Shown in pieces: positions 8,244 to 15,948 of a DNA stretch of 35,872 nucleotides. Source of the stretch: an uncultured Hyphomicrobiales bacterium (GTDB lineage: Bacteria > Pseudomonadota > Alphaproteobacteria > Rhizobiales > Aestuariivirgaceae); NCBI GenBank assembly GCA_903951595.1, contig CAJBCQ010000086.1, forward strand, positions 1 through 35,872, in the 5' to 3' direction. Below the pieces are notes generated by a model that was given only the letters and a program-made list of their open reading frames with translations, was not told the DNA's origin and did not search any database. The position numbers were made by a program, and so were the translations under genes. The stretch's first letter is position 1. Each line of letters begins with the position of its first letter.

Positions 8244-8261
8244 TAAAAATTGATCATTGAT

Positions 8262-8353
8262 CGTCATCCCGGACGCCGCGAAGCGGTGAGCCGGGACAGG
8301 GCTTTCTAAACCTCGCCCGCAATCTCAGACACTTGAAAGCAGCCCGGATGACG
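8262..8353. repeat. Shortened derivative of the GIY-YIG element
   Basis: Bases 8262-8326 match 7855-7919 at 63 of 65 positions and include the codons EIAGEV plus the stop of the nuclease gene. Directly after this comes TTGAAAG-AGCC-CGGATGACG-like sequence (8333-8353), matching the region upstream of the intact gene's start (8205-8243). The gene body is missing, as expected of an internal deletion that spares both ends. Outer ends CGTCATCCCGG and CCGGATGACG are again inverted repeats. Confidence 0.65.
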
Positions 8354-8389
8354 CATGAATTGGTGGCAACGCAAAGCGATGAGGCTTCG

Positions 8390-9118
8390 TCACCACCCCG
8401 CCACCATCCGCCGCGCCTGTTGCAAGTCCGCCGGGAAATCCACTTCGCACCATTCATAGGCACCGGCTTCGCACACGGCCACTTCCGTATGCTTGGCAAG
8501 TTCACCCACCGCATAAGGGAACCATTGGCGCAGGCCGATGGGATCGCGCATGCAAGTTTCCAGCACCGCGCGGTAACGCGCCGAGCCTTCGCCGCGGAAA
8601 TAATAAAAGCCGATCGCTTCTGCATCCACCGCTTCCACCGGCAAGGTCTTGCCGATTTCGGTCAGCCTGCCGCCGTCGAGCATCACCTTCATATCGTCGG
8701 CATCAAACTTAGGCTTGCGGTTGATGGCCACTGTCAAAGGTGCAGGCGGAGAGATCAGAAGCCCGGCCACCAAATCGGCCCGGAACACGTTATCGCCATT
8801 CACCTGCACGAAATCGCCCGTCATCTCATGCCGCGCCATCCAGCAGCTCGCCAGATTGTCGGCAACCGAATAGAACGGATTGAAAACCGTGCGGATGGTG
8901 ATTTTCAAATCCGCCGCAATGGCGGCCAGTTCTTCTTCCATCCGCGCGGCACCATAGCCCGTGATGACCACAAATTCGCGCGCCCCGCAGGTCACAAAAG
9001 CCTCAATCTGGCGGCGCACCAAAGGCTTGCCGCCAATATCGAGAAGGGCTTTCGGCACATCGGCGGTGAGCGGCAGCAAACGCTTGCCTTGGCCCGCGCC
9101 CAAAATGATCACTTTCAC
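8390..9118 (-). CDS. LicC/IPCT-like nucleotidyltransferase (alcohol-phosphate cytidylyltransferase)
   Basis: A 242-residue GT-A nucleotidyltransferase with the full N-terminal loop LGAGQGKRLLPLTADVPKAL. The segment NPFYSVADNLASCWMAR is characteristic of phosphocholine and inositol-phosphate cytidylyltransferases (LicC, IPCT), and VNGDNVF holds the metal-binding aspartate. The expected product is a CDP-alcohol such as CDP-choline or CDP-inositol. It starts with GTG at 9118; no ATG is available near the fold start. It is divergent from the metallophosphoesterase gene with 83 bp between starts, which should hold both promoters. Lying within the sphingolipid region, it may supply an activated head group to the CDP-alcohol transferase at 12928 (inference). 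Confidence 0.85.
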   Translation of the reverse strand: MKVIILGAGQGKRLLPLTADVPKALLDIGGKPLVRRQIEAFVTCGAREFVVITGYGAARMEEELAAIAADLKITIRTVFNPFYSVADNLASCWMARHEMTGDFVQVNGDNVFRADLVAGLLISPPAPLTVAINRKPKFDADDMKVMLDGGRLTEIGKTLPVEAVDAEAIGFYYFRGEGSARYRAVLETCMRDPIGLRQWFPYAVGELAKHTEVAVCEAGAYEWCEVDFPADLQQARRMVAGW

Positions 9119-9201
9119 GAGACTTGAACCTTGCTGGGGCTATGCTTACAAACCGTTTCAATTGCACCCCACCCGGGCGAAGTCAACGTTGCGGCAACCT
9201 A

Positions 9202-10098
9202 ATGTTCACAATCGCCCATTTGTCTGATGTCCATCTGGCTCCCCTGCCCAGCCCCACAATGGCTGAGCTGATGGGAAAGCGCCTGTCAGGCTACCTCTCA
9301 TGGCACCTGAACCGCCATAAAATCCACAAAACACACGTTTTGGCCCGGATTACGGCCGATATCGCTGCCCACAAGCCCGATCACATCGCCTTCACGGGCG
9401 ATCTGGTGAATCTGGCGCTACCGGCGGAATTCAAGGCGGGGGCTAAATGGCTGAAAAAGCTGGGTAACCCGCGCGATGTCACGATGGTGCCGGGCAACCA
9501 TGATTCCTATACGCCGGAAGGCTTCGCTGAAGGTCTCAAGCTTCTGAACCCCTGGATGCAGGGCGATGCCGCCACCGCGCAACCGCAATTCCCCTTTGCC
9601 CGCTACCGGCGCAATATCGCGATCATCGGGCTTTGCACGGGGCTTCCCACCCCGGTTTTTAACGCTTCCGGCACCTTGGGCCGCGAACAGCTGGAACGCC
9701 TCGCCATCCTGCTCCAGCAAACCCGCACGCGCGGCTTTGCCCGGGTTGTCATGCTGCACCACCCGCCCGCCCCCGGCCTTGCCATCCCCCGCAAGGCGTT
9801 GACGGATGCAGGCGATCTGGTGGCGGTTCTGGCCCAACATGGCGCGGAACTGGTGCTTTACGGCCATAATCACCTGCACCAATCTCATGTGATTGAAAGC
9901 GCGCTTGGCCCGGTGCCCTGTTTCGGCATCCCGTCAGCTTCCGCTTTGCCCTATCCCGGACACCCACCCGCCGCCTGGACGCGCTATGCCATCAACCGCA
10001 CGGAAGGAAACTGGCGCATCACCGCCCTGACGCGCAGCTTGAACCCCGCGCGCGACAGGATGGAGACCAGCCGCGAATTCACCCTTGGCGAGACCTGA
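9202..10098 (+). CDS. Calcineurin-like metallophosphoesterase
   Basis: A 298-residue protein with all metal-site motifs: D9-x-H11 (HLSDVH), GD67 in FTGDLVN, GNHD (98-101), the histidine in MLHHPP and GHNH in LYGHNHLH. The fold uses two metal ions to cleave phosphomonoesters or diesters. The sequence is soluble with no signal peptide, so it should act in the cytoplasm. The ATG at 9202 leads straight into the first strand; an upstream ATG at 9124 adds a Cys/Pro-rich leader and is less likely. It opens the rightward operon that continues with the HIT, LptF/G and lipid kinase genes, so a lipid phosphate or CDP-alcohol is a candidate substrate; cyclic nucleotides (CpdA-like) are the alternative. 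Confidence 0.85.
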   Translation: MFTIAHLSDVHLAPLPSPTMAELMGKRLSGYLSWHLNRHKIHKTHVLARITADIAAHKPDHIAFTGDLVNLALPAEFKAGAKWLKKLGNPRDVTMVPGNHDSYTPEGFAEGLKLLNPWMQGDAATAQPQFPFARYRRNIAIIGLCTGLPTPVFNASGTLGREQLERLAILLQQTRTRGFARVVMLHHPPAPGLAIPRKALTDAGDLVAVLAQHGAELVLYGHNHLHQSHVIESALGPVPCFGIPSASALPYPGHPPAAWTRYAINRTEGNWRITALTRSLNPARDRMETSREFTLGET

Positions 10099-10101
10099 AC
10101 C

Positions 10102-10545
10102 ATGCCCAATGCCACCGCCCGCAAATTCGGCCATCCAGCCACATTGATCGCCGAATATGCCCATTGGCTGGTGCAAATAAGGCCTGCACAGGCAACGCTT
10201 GGCGCGCTCGTGCTGATCTGCAAGGATGAGGCCGACAGCTTCTCGCGCATCAGCCAAGGGGCCTTTGCCGAGCTTGGCCCCGTCACCGCCGATATCGAAA
10301 CCGCCCTTGCCCGCTTCAGCCCTTACGAGCGACTAAATTGGCTCATGCTGATGATGGTGGACCGGGATGTTCATTTTCATGTAATTCCGCGCTATTCTGT
10401 AACCCAACGCTTCGCGGATACGCAGTTCCCGGACCCCGCCTGGCCCGGACCCCCAGATCTGGGCCATGCCGTGAAGCCCGACCCGGAATTGCTGCAAAAA
10501 CTTGTTACCGCAATGAAGGCCAACTGGCCCCAAAGCGCCCACTGA
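10102..10545 (+). CDS. HIT-family protein (histidine triad hydrolase/transferase)
   Basis: A 147-residue protein. The histidine-triad motif is seen as HFHVIPR (H-x-H-x-x-P), so the first and the catalytic histidine are present while the third position is replaced by proline-arginine sequence, as in the Ap4A-hydrolase branch. The N-terminal LGALVLICKDEADSFSRIS carries the strand and helix of the nucleotide-binding half. HIT proteins hydrolyse or transfer nucleoside monophosphates, e.g. on diadenosine polyphosphates. It follows the metallophosphoesterase gene by three bases and precedes LptF by 19 bp, so it is in the same operon. Its role in lipid metabolism, if any, is unknown. Confidence 0.8.
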   Translation: MPNATARKFGHPATLIAEYAHWLVQIRPAQATLGALVLICKDEADSFSRISQGAFAELGPVTADIETALARFSPYERLNWLMLMMVDRDVHFHVIPRYSVTQRFADTQFPDPAWPGPPDLGHAVKPDPELLQKLVTAMKANWPQSAH

Positions 10546-10564
10546 AAGCATATGCTGACGCCTC

Positions 10565-11785
10565 ATGGCCATCGCTGATCGCTATATCCTGCGCCAGGTC
10601 GCAAAACCCATCCTGACGGCCATCGCCATCGGCATGATGGTGCTATTGGCCGAACGCATGGTGCGCCTGCTCGATGTCACACTGGGCAAGCGCAACAGCT
10701 TTGCGGTGGTGTTCGAGCTGCTGGCCTATCTTGCCCCGCATTATCTGGGCCTTGCCGTGCCGCTGGCCTTGTTCATCGGCCTGCTGCTCGGTTTCAACAA
10801 AATTTCCAAAGACAGCGAACTCGACGCCTTTCTTGCTGCCGGCATCGGCCTGCACCGATTGGCGCGTTCGGTGATGCTTCTTGCAGCCATCCTATCGGTG
10901 TTCTCCATCGCCATCTTCGGCTGGCTGCAACCGCATACGCGCTATGCCTATCGGGCAGTAATGTTCACCGTTTCTAATATCGAAGTATTCTATCTGGCCG
11001 AAGAAGGCGTGTTCATGCAATCGGGCACGCGCACCTTCATTATGGACAAGCTGCAACGCGGCGAAGGCGCGTTCGAGCGCATTTTCATTTTCGACTACAA
11101 AGGCAAAGCCGGTGCCGAAACCACCACCGCCGCCAGTGGCCGCCTGATTGAGGCCCCCGGCCAGACGCGGCCCGTACTGCGGCTGGAAAATGGCCAGCGC
11201 CTGAAAATCGACGAATGGCCGCTCAGCGACAACGCCCTCTTGCCGCTGCCACAGGCTGGTTCTTTCGAAATGGCCGACACGCCCCTTGGCACCATCACCA
11301 ACAAGATTTTCCGCCCGCGCGGCAATGACGAGCGCGAATTGACCCTAGTGGAACTCTATCAGCGCGTGATGAGCCCGCCACCTGACTCCATTCCCCGAAC
11401 CATCTGGGAAAACCGCTCTGAGCTGCATAAACGCGCGGTGATGATCCTCACGACACTTATCCTGCCTTTCCTGGCCCTGCCCTTTGCCATCACCCGCCGC
11501 CGCAGCCAACGCGCCTATCGCATTGGCGTCGCCCTCATCATCCTCATCGCCTATCACGAAGTGATTGAGCGCGGTGCCGTTTTGGTGCGCGTGCAGGAAG
11601 CCTCACCCTATCTCACCCTGTGGCTGCCCTTTGCAGCCCTTGTCGCCTTTGCCTTTTGGCGCTTCTGGGTTGTCTGTTTCCGGCTTCCCTCCGACAAGCT
11701 GGACCAAATGATCACCAATGCGCTCACGCCCTTTGCCAATCTGCGCCGCGCCATTGCCGCGCGTCTTGGAGGCAAGCCCGCATGA
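10565..11785 (+). CDS. lptF: LptF-type permease (YjgP/YjgQ family)
   Basis: A 406-residue inner-membrane protein of the YjgP/YjgQ family. Three N-terminal membrane helices (about residues 15-35, 57-77, 97-118) precede a large periplasmic beta-jellyroll domain (about 130-280), and three more helices follow (about 300-375), the LptF plan. ILRQVAKPILTAIAIGMMVLL is the typical amphipathic first helix. In the lipopolysaccharide pathway LptF and LptG form the transmembrane part of an ATP-driven extractor powered by LptB. Here the next gene is the LptG partner, overlapping by four bases, but lptD, surA, pdxA and ksgA, which usually follow lptFG, are absent. It may be a paralogue serving sphingolipids (inference); ordinary LPS transport remains possible. 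Confidence 0.85.
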   Translation: MAIADRYILRQVAKPILTAIAIGMMVLLAERMVRLLDVTLGKRNSFAVVFELLAYLAPHYLGLAVPLALFIGLLLGFNKISKDSELDAFLAAGIGLHRLARSVMLLAAILSVFSIAIFGWLQPHTRYAYRAVMFTVSNIEVFYLAEEGVFMQSGTRTFIMDKLQRGEGAFERIFIFDYKGKAGAETTTAASGRLIEAPGQTRPVLRLENGQRLKIDEWPLSDNALLPLPQAGSFEMADTPLGTITNKIFRPRGNDERELTLVELYQRVMSPPPDSIPRTIWENRSELHKRAVMILTTLILPFLALPFAITRRRSQRAYRIGVALIILIAYHEVIERGAVLVRVQEASPYLTLWLPFAALVAFAFWRFWVVCFRLPSDKLDQMITNALTPFANLRRAIAARLGGKPA

Positions 11786-12855
11786 GCATTGTTGGCTGGA
11801 TGATCACCCGCATGGTGGTGACGCGCTTCCTCATGATCCTGTTCGGGCTGTCCCTGTTCATCGTGACGCTGGATGCCATGACCTATGCCAATGACATTCT
11901 GGCGCTCAAAAATAATGATGTGAACGCCATCCTCATCTATGCCGCCTTGCGATTGCCTTCCATCATGTCCAGCTTCCTTCCCTTCTGCGTGCTGCTCGGC
12001 ACGCTTTTGGCGCTGATGGAGCTGAGTTACCGCAATGAGATGACAGCCATTTGGGGGGCCGGGCAATCGCCGCTTTCCATCATGATACTACTCTTTCCCA
12101 TCGGGCTTTTCCTCGGCGGAGTTAATTTTCTCATCAATGATCAGGCCATCCCACGAGCCGCCCCCATACTGCATGAATGGGGCATTGGCGATTACGGCCA
12201 GAAGAAGCTGAAACTGGGCGAGAATGACCCCATCTGGATGCGCTCTGGCAGCGACATCTTGCGCGCGGCAAGCTCGAACGCCCCCGCCACCAAGCTCGAA
12301 GATGTGGTGATCTTCCGGCGCGACGCAGATGGCCTTTTGCTCGAACAGATCCATGCCGAAACCGCAACGCTGGTGGGGGATCGCTGGGAGCTTACCCATG
12401 CCGTTGTCTACACCCGCGCCCAAATGGCCCCCGCGCATGTGGACCGCATGGTCTATTCCGGCACCATCCGGCCCGCTGCCAAAGGCGCACGTTCCGGTGA
12501 CCCGGAGGAAATGTCCGTCAAGGAGCTTTCCTATTTCATCGACAATGCCGGGTTCGGCATCAAGCCCACCTATCTTTATGAAACCTGGCGCTTCAAGCGG
12601 CTGAGCCTGTTCATATCCAGCTTCCTGATGATCGCGCTCTGCGTGCCGCTGGCCAGCCGCTTCCGGCGCGGTGGTGGTCTTGGCATGTTCTTCATCCTGG
12701 GCGTGGGGCTGGGCTGGGGTTATTTCATTGTGGAAGGCATTGCCCAAACCATGGGCGAATTGGGCTTTGTGCCCCCCTGGATGTCCATCTGGGTGCCCGT
12801 CGCGGCATTGGCTGCACTCACGACATCGCTGACCTTGAAGGCAGACACCCTCTAG
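11782..12855 (+). CDS. lptG: LptG-type permease (YjgP/YjgQ family)
   Basis: A 357-residue partner of the preceding LptF-like protein with the same arrangement of three helices, periplasmic domain and three helices. The N-terminus ITRMVVTRFLMILFGLSLFI and the C-terminal GLGMFFILGVGLGWGYFIVE with a PPWMSIWVP segment are typical of LptG, which ends in a helix beginning at a PP-containing loop. The start ATG at 11782 overlaps the lptF stop (ATGA); the frame is open 54 codons further upstream but that part lies inside lptF. The N-terminus is on the cytoplasmic side. Stop to the next gene is 72 bp, with no terminator visible, so cotranscription with the CDP-alcohol transferase is likely. Confidence 0.85.
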   Translation: MSIVGWMITRMVVTRFLMILFGLSLFIVTLDAMTYANDILALKNNDVNAILIYAALRLPSIMSSFLPFCVLLGTLLALMELSYRNEMTAIWGAGQSPLSIMILLFPIGLFLGGVNFLINDQAIPRAAPILHEWGIGDYGQKKLKLGENDPIWMRSGSDILRAASSNAPATKLEDVVIFRRDADGLLLEQIHAETATLVGDRWELTHAVVYTRAQMAPAHVDRMVYSGTIRPAAKGARSGDPEEMSVKELSYFIDNAGFGIKPTYLYETWRFKRLSLFISSFLMIALCVPLASRFRRGGGLGMFFILGVGLGWGYFIVEGIAQTMGELGFVPPWMSIWVPVAALAALTTSLTLKADTL

Positions 12856-12927
12856 CCCCCCGCCCGTTGACGCCGCCGCGCGCACAGGCCAAAACAGCCC
12901 GACACCTGAATCTGTAAGGATTGCCAC

Positions 12928-14124
12928 TTGTCCGCGACGTCCACCAAGCCACGCGCAAAGCCACGCAAGAAGGTCCAAACCGCCCCCGCCGCTGTCCTGT
13001 GCCTGACCGGTGCCGACGCCGGGGCCATTTTTGGCCGCAGCACAAGCGAACGGCTTACCCGCCAATTCGCCCGCGCAGGCCTTGCGGGCAAAGTCACCCC
13101 GGCACAAGCCCAAACCCATGAAGGCCCGGTTCTGCTCGTGCGCGCGGATGCGGTGATCGACGAGCCGCTGATCGGCTTGCTTCTCAAATCCCCCGGCCTT
13201 GTGCTTTTATCGGACGACACAGGTGCCATATTGGCCATCCACGCCAACGGCAAAGATGCCAAGGCATTGCTGCCGGTTCTGGCAGGCAAGAAAGCCCTGC
13301 CAACCCAATGGAAAGCCGCGGCCCGCAAGCCTGCTGAACTGGATGCTGTGTTCTGGGAAAAACTCCGCAAACGCGAAGTGCCCTATGCGCGCTTGGCTGA
13401 TGGCCAGAACAACAAGGCCCTCGAATGGCGCGTGTTCATGGGCACCTATAAGGGTGCCACCGACATCGTAACCAAGCGCCTGTGGCCTTACCCTGCCTTC
13501 CTCGTCACTCGCTTTATTGCACCCTTGGGGGTAACGCCCAATCAGGTAACCACCATCGGCGCCATCGCCACGATCGCGGCGTTCTTCCTGTTCATGAACG
13601 GCCATTTTGCTTGGGGCCTGTTTGCCGGTTGGCTGATGACTTTCCTCGACACGGTAGACGGCAAGCTCGCCCGCACCACCCTCACCTCATCAAAATGGGG
13701 CGATGTGTTCGACCACGGCATTGATCTCGTGCATCCACCCTTTTGGTATTATGCTTGGGGTCTGGGCTTGGCCGCCGCAGGCCACGACTGGCCACCTGCC
13801 TTCTTCTGGATGATCTTCGCTGCCATTCTCGGCGGCTATGTGTTGCAGCGTTTGATGGAGGGCATTTCCATCAAGGGGCTGGGCATGGAAATCCATATCT
13901 GGCGACGCATCGACACTTACTTCCGCGAGATCACCGCGCGGCGCAATCCCAACCTCGTCATCCTGACGGTGAGCTTGGGCTTTGGCCGCCCAGATTTGGG
14001 GCTGATCGCCGTGGCGATTTGGACACTCGCCTGCCTTGTGCTGCATGCGCTGCAACTGGGCCAAGCCTTTGCGGCCAAATCCAAATCCGGCCCCCTGACA
14101 AGCTGGATGAGCCAGCGGGCATGA
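12928..14124 (+). CDS. CDP-alcohol phosphatidyltransferase with extra N-terminal domain
   Basis: A 398-residue protein. Residues 190-390 form a CDP-alcohol phosphotransferase with the complete signature: D241, D244-G245, A248-R249, G258, D262 and D266. VTRFIAPLGVTPNQVT before it resembles the di-myo-inositol-phosphate-phosphate synthase (DIPPS) branch. Residues 1-170 look like a degenerate nucleotidyltransferase-type Rossmann domain (AAVLCLTGADAGAIFGRSTSERLTRQF), similar in position to the IPCT half of IPCT-DIPPS fusions but without its catalytic GxGxR...PK loop. The enzyme should join an alcohol or ceramide phosphate to a CDP-activated partner in the membrane. The start is TTG at 12928: AAGGA lies seven bases before it, and no better ATG exists. 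It overlaps the lipid kinase gene by four bases. Confidence 0.85.
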   Translation: MSATSTKPRAKPRKKVQTAPAAVLCLTGADAGAIFGRSTSERLTRQFARAGLAGKVTPAQAQTHEGPVLLVRADAVIDEPLIGLLLKSPGLVLLSDDTGAILAIHANGKDAKALLPVLAGKKALPTQWKAAARKPAELDAVFWEKLRKREVPYARLADGQNNKALEWRVFMGTYKGATDIVTKRLWPYPAFLVTRFIAPLGVTPNQVTTIGAIATIAAFFLFMNGHFAWGLFAGWLMTFLDTVDGKLARTTLTSSKWGDVFDHGIDLVHPPFWYYAWGLGLAAAGHDWPPAFFWMIFAAILGGYVLQRLMEGISIKGLGMEIHIWRRIDTYFREITARRNPNLVILTVSLGFGRPDLGLIAVAIWTLACLVLHALQLGQAFAAKSKSGPLTSWMSQRA

Positions 14125-15080
14125 AAACAGGCCTCCTCGTCAACCCGCGCGCCGGCAAGCTTTCCGGCAAGGGCCTGAAGCTCATAGAGGCTTTGGGTAC
14201 AAAAAGCGGTGTCTTTCAAACCGTGCTGAATGATTTCAGCGAGCTGGAACCCTCCTTGCGCCAATTCGCAGCCCAAGGCGTTACAACCTTGGCCATAAGC
14301 TCTGGCGATGGCACCATTCAGGCCATTCAAACCCTGCTCGCCGAAACGAACATTTTTGCCCAATCCCCGCGCCTCATGCTGCTGCCGCATGGCACCACCA
14401 ACATGACGGCAGCCGACTTAGGTGTCACCACCCGCAACATCCAAAAGCTCGCCGCCATTCTGCAAAGCACCCCCGCCCTGGCCGGAGCCGAGACCCGCAT
14501 CCGCCCCACCCTTCGCATTGCCAACCCCGCCGATGGCCGCCCGCGCCACGGCATGTTCACCGGCACCGGTGCCATTTGGCGGGCCGTGCAATTCTGCCAA
14601 CAGGCCGTGCATGGCGCAGGGCTGAAGGGCGATGCCGCCACTTTCGCAACCCTGGCCCTCGCCATTGGCGGGCTGTTCTTCAATGGCAACACACCAGAGG
14701 CCGAACGCATTGGCCGCGTGTGGAATTTCAAGGCCCGTGCTGAAGGCAAGCCCATCGGCTCTGGCGATCAGCTTTTATTCATGGCCACCACGCTGGAAAA
14801 ACTCGTGCTGGGTTCCAAACCCTTCTGGGGCGGCAAAACCGCTTCCATCCGCGCAACTGTTTTGCCCTTCCCACTACCGCAAGTCTGGCGCTGGATCATC
14901 CCCACCCTTTATGGCAACGAAACCCGCGCCGTGATGCCGGGTGCGGTAAGCCTGTGTGCGGAGGATTTCGAGATCGACACGCGGATCAGCTGGATCGTGG
15001 ATGGTGAGTTCTACGATGCCCCCGAAAATGAACCGCTACGCATCACACGCGGGGCGGATTTCACTTATGTGATCGTGTGA
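14121..15080 (+). CDS. cpgB: Diacylglycerol-kinase-like lipid kinase, probable ceramide kinase
   Basis: A 319-residue member of the diacylglycerol/sphingosine/ceramide kinase catalytic family. NPRAG (8-12) forms the first strand and loop, SGDGT (61-65) is the nucleotide-binding GGDGT motif with Ser in the first position, and PHGTTN (89-94) stands where relatives have PxGTGN. The C-terminal half is beta-rich and ends ...ADFTYVIV. In Caulobacter a kinase of this kind in the sphingolipid locus (CpgB) phosphorylates ceramide; the same role is inferred from context here. The ATG at 14121 overlaps the previous stop (ATGA); an upstream extension lies in another frame of the CDP-alcohol transferase and is rejected. 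Confidence 0.75.
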   Translation: MKTGLLVNPRAGKLSGKGLKLIEALGTKSGVFQTVLNDFSELEPSLRQFAAQGVTTLAISSGDGTIQAIQTLLAETNIFAQSPRLMLLPHGTTNMTAADLGVTTRNIQKLAAILQSTPALAGAETRIRPTLRIANPADGRPRHGMFTGTGAIWRAVQFCQQAVHGAGLKGDAATFATLALAIGGLFFNGNTPEAERIGRVWNFKARAEGKPIGSGDQLLFMATTLEKLVLGSKPFWGGKTASIRATVLPFPLPQVWRWIIPTLYGNETRAVMPGAVSLCAEDFEIDTRISWIVDGEFYDAPENEPLRITRGADFTYVIV

Positions 15081-15889
15081 TGCGCGCCGATGTGCAGGCG
15101 CTGGCTGATGCCTGCCGCACACGGCACGATCCGGGAGTCGTGGCCATCCTCGCCTATGGCTCTTGCCTGCGCGACAAAACGAGCGAAGGCCTGATCGATC
15201 TTTATGTGCTGACGCGGGATTTTCAAGCCGTGAGCCGCAATCCCTTGAGCCGCTTCTTCTGCCGCCTTGTGCCACCCAATGTCTATTATGTGGAAGCAGA
15301 CGGTGCGCGCGGCAAATATGCCGTGCTGCCATTGTCGCGCTTTGCACAAATGGCACGCGCGCAAAACCCCTATATCTGGGCCCGCTTCGGCCAGCCCTGC
15401 GCGGTGGTCTATGCCACGGATCAAAAACCAGTCGAAGAAGCATTGGCGCAATGCGCGGCAACCATGTGGGCTGAAGCTGCCGCATTGAGCCAAGCAGATG
15501 ATGATGCGCTGCAAGCCCTCACCCGCCTTTTCGCCGCCACTTATGCAACCGAACTGCGCCCAGAAAGCAGCGCGCGCGCCAATGTGATCGTGAATAGCGA
15601 CGCTGCGTTTTATGCAGCCGCCGCCGCAAAGCATTTGGGCAAAAACTGGCGCTCGGTGAACACCACACCAGCCAACTGGCGCACCCGCCGCATTATCGGA
15701 AAGGCGTTGTCAGTGGCACGACTGGTAAAAGCAGGCTTCACCTTCCAGGGTGGCGCTGACTACATGGCATGGAAAATTGAGCGCCATTCAGGCGTGAAGA
15801 TAGAGATCACCGCTTGGCAAAGAAAGCACCCCGTGCTGGGCGCGCTGTCACTCTTGCCGCGATTGCTGAAAAAGGGCGCTGTTCGATAA
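15080..15889 (+). CDS. Tam41-like phosphatidate cytidylyltransferase family protein
   Basis: A 269-residue protein that follows the order of motifs of mitochondrial Tam41: the nucleotidyltransferase loop AYGSCLRD (G27-S28), the acidic strand LIDLYVLTRD (D40), NPLSRFF, the VYYVEADG strand and KYAVLPLSRF. Tam41 makes CDP-diacylglycerol from phosphatidate and CTP at the membrane. The match is by eye and only the pattern of motifs is claimed. It overlaps the lipid kinase stop by one base and is the last gene of the operon, so it could convert the kinase product, ceramide 1-phosphate, into CDP-ceramide; that is inference. A GTG three bases upstream (15077) is an equally possible start. Confidence 0.65.
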   Translation: MRADVQALADACRTRHDPGVVAILAYGSCLRDKTSEGLIDLYVLTRDFQAVSRNPLSRFFCRLVPPNVYYVEADGARGKYAVLPLSRFAQMARAQNPYIWARFGQPCAVVYATDQKPVEEALAQCAATMWAEAAALSQADDDALQALTRLFAATYATELRPESSARANVIVNSDAAFYAAAAAKHLGKNWRSVNTTPANWRTRRIIGKALSVARLVKAGFTFQGGADYMAWKIERHSGVKIEITAWQRKHPVLGALSLLPRLLKKGAVR

Positions 15890-15948
15890 GAAAGCGAAAA
15901 ACGAAAAAGACCCTCGGGCGTGACCCCAGAGTAACGTGGGTTTTTCAT

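Noticed and set aside
8196-8267. Upstream extension of the GIY-YIG gene to an ATG at 8267
   Set aside because: The added residues are encoded by the palindromic repeat, and the domain starts properly at 8195.
8254-8625. Minus-strand frame of 123 codons over the repeat and the 3' end of the nucleotidyltransferase
   Set aside because: Its C-terminus is translated repeat sequence and the rest is a shadow of the 8390-9118 gene.
12088-13119. Long open frame (343 codons) on the minus strand opposite lptG and the CDP-alcohol transferase
   Set aside because: It lies antisense to two well-supported genes; its Gly/His/Ala/Cys-rich composition is what GC-rich coding sequence gives on the other strand.
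13743-14120. Upstream extension of the lipid kinase frame
   Set aside because: It runs through the CDP-alcohol transferase gene in another frame; the kinase fold begins at the ATG 14121.
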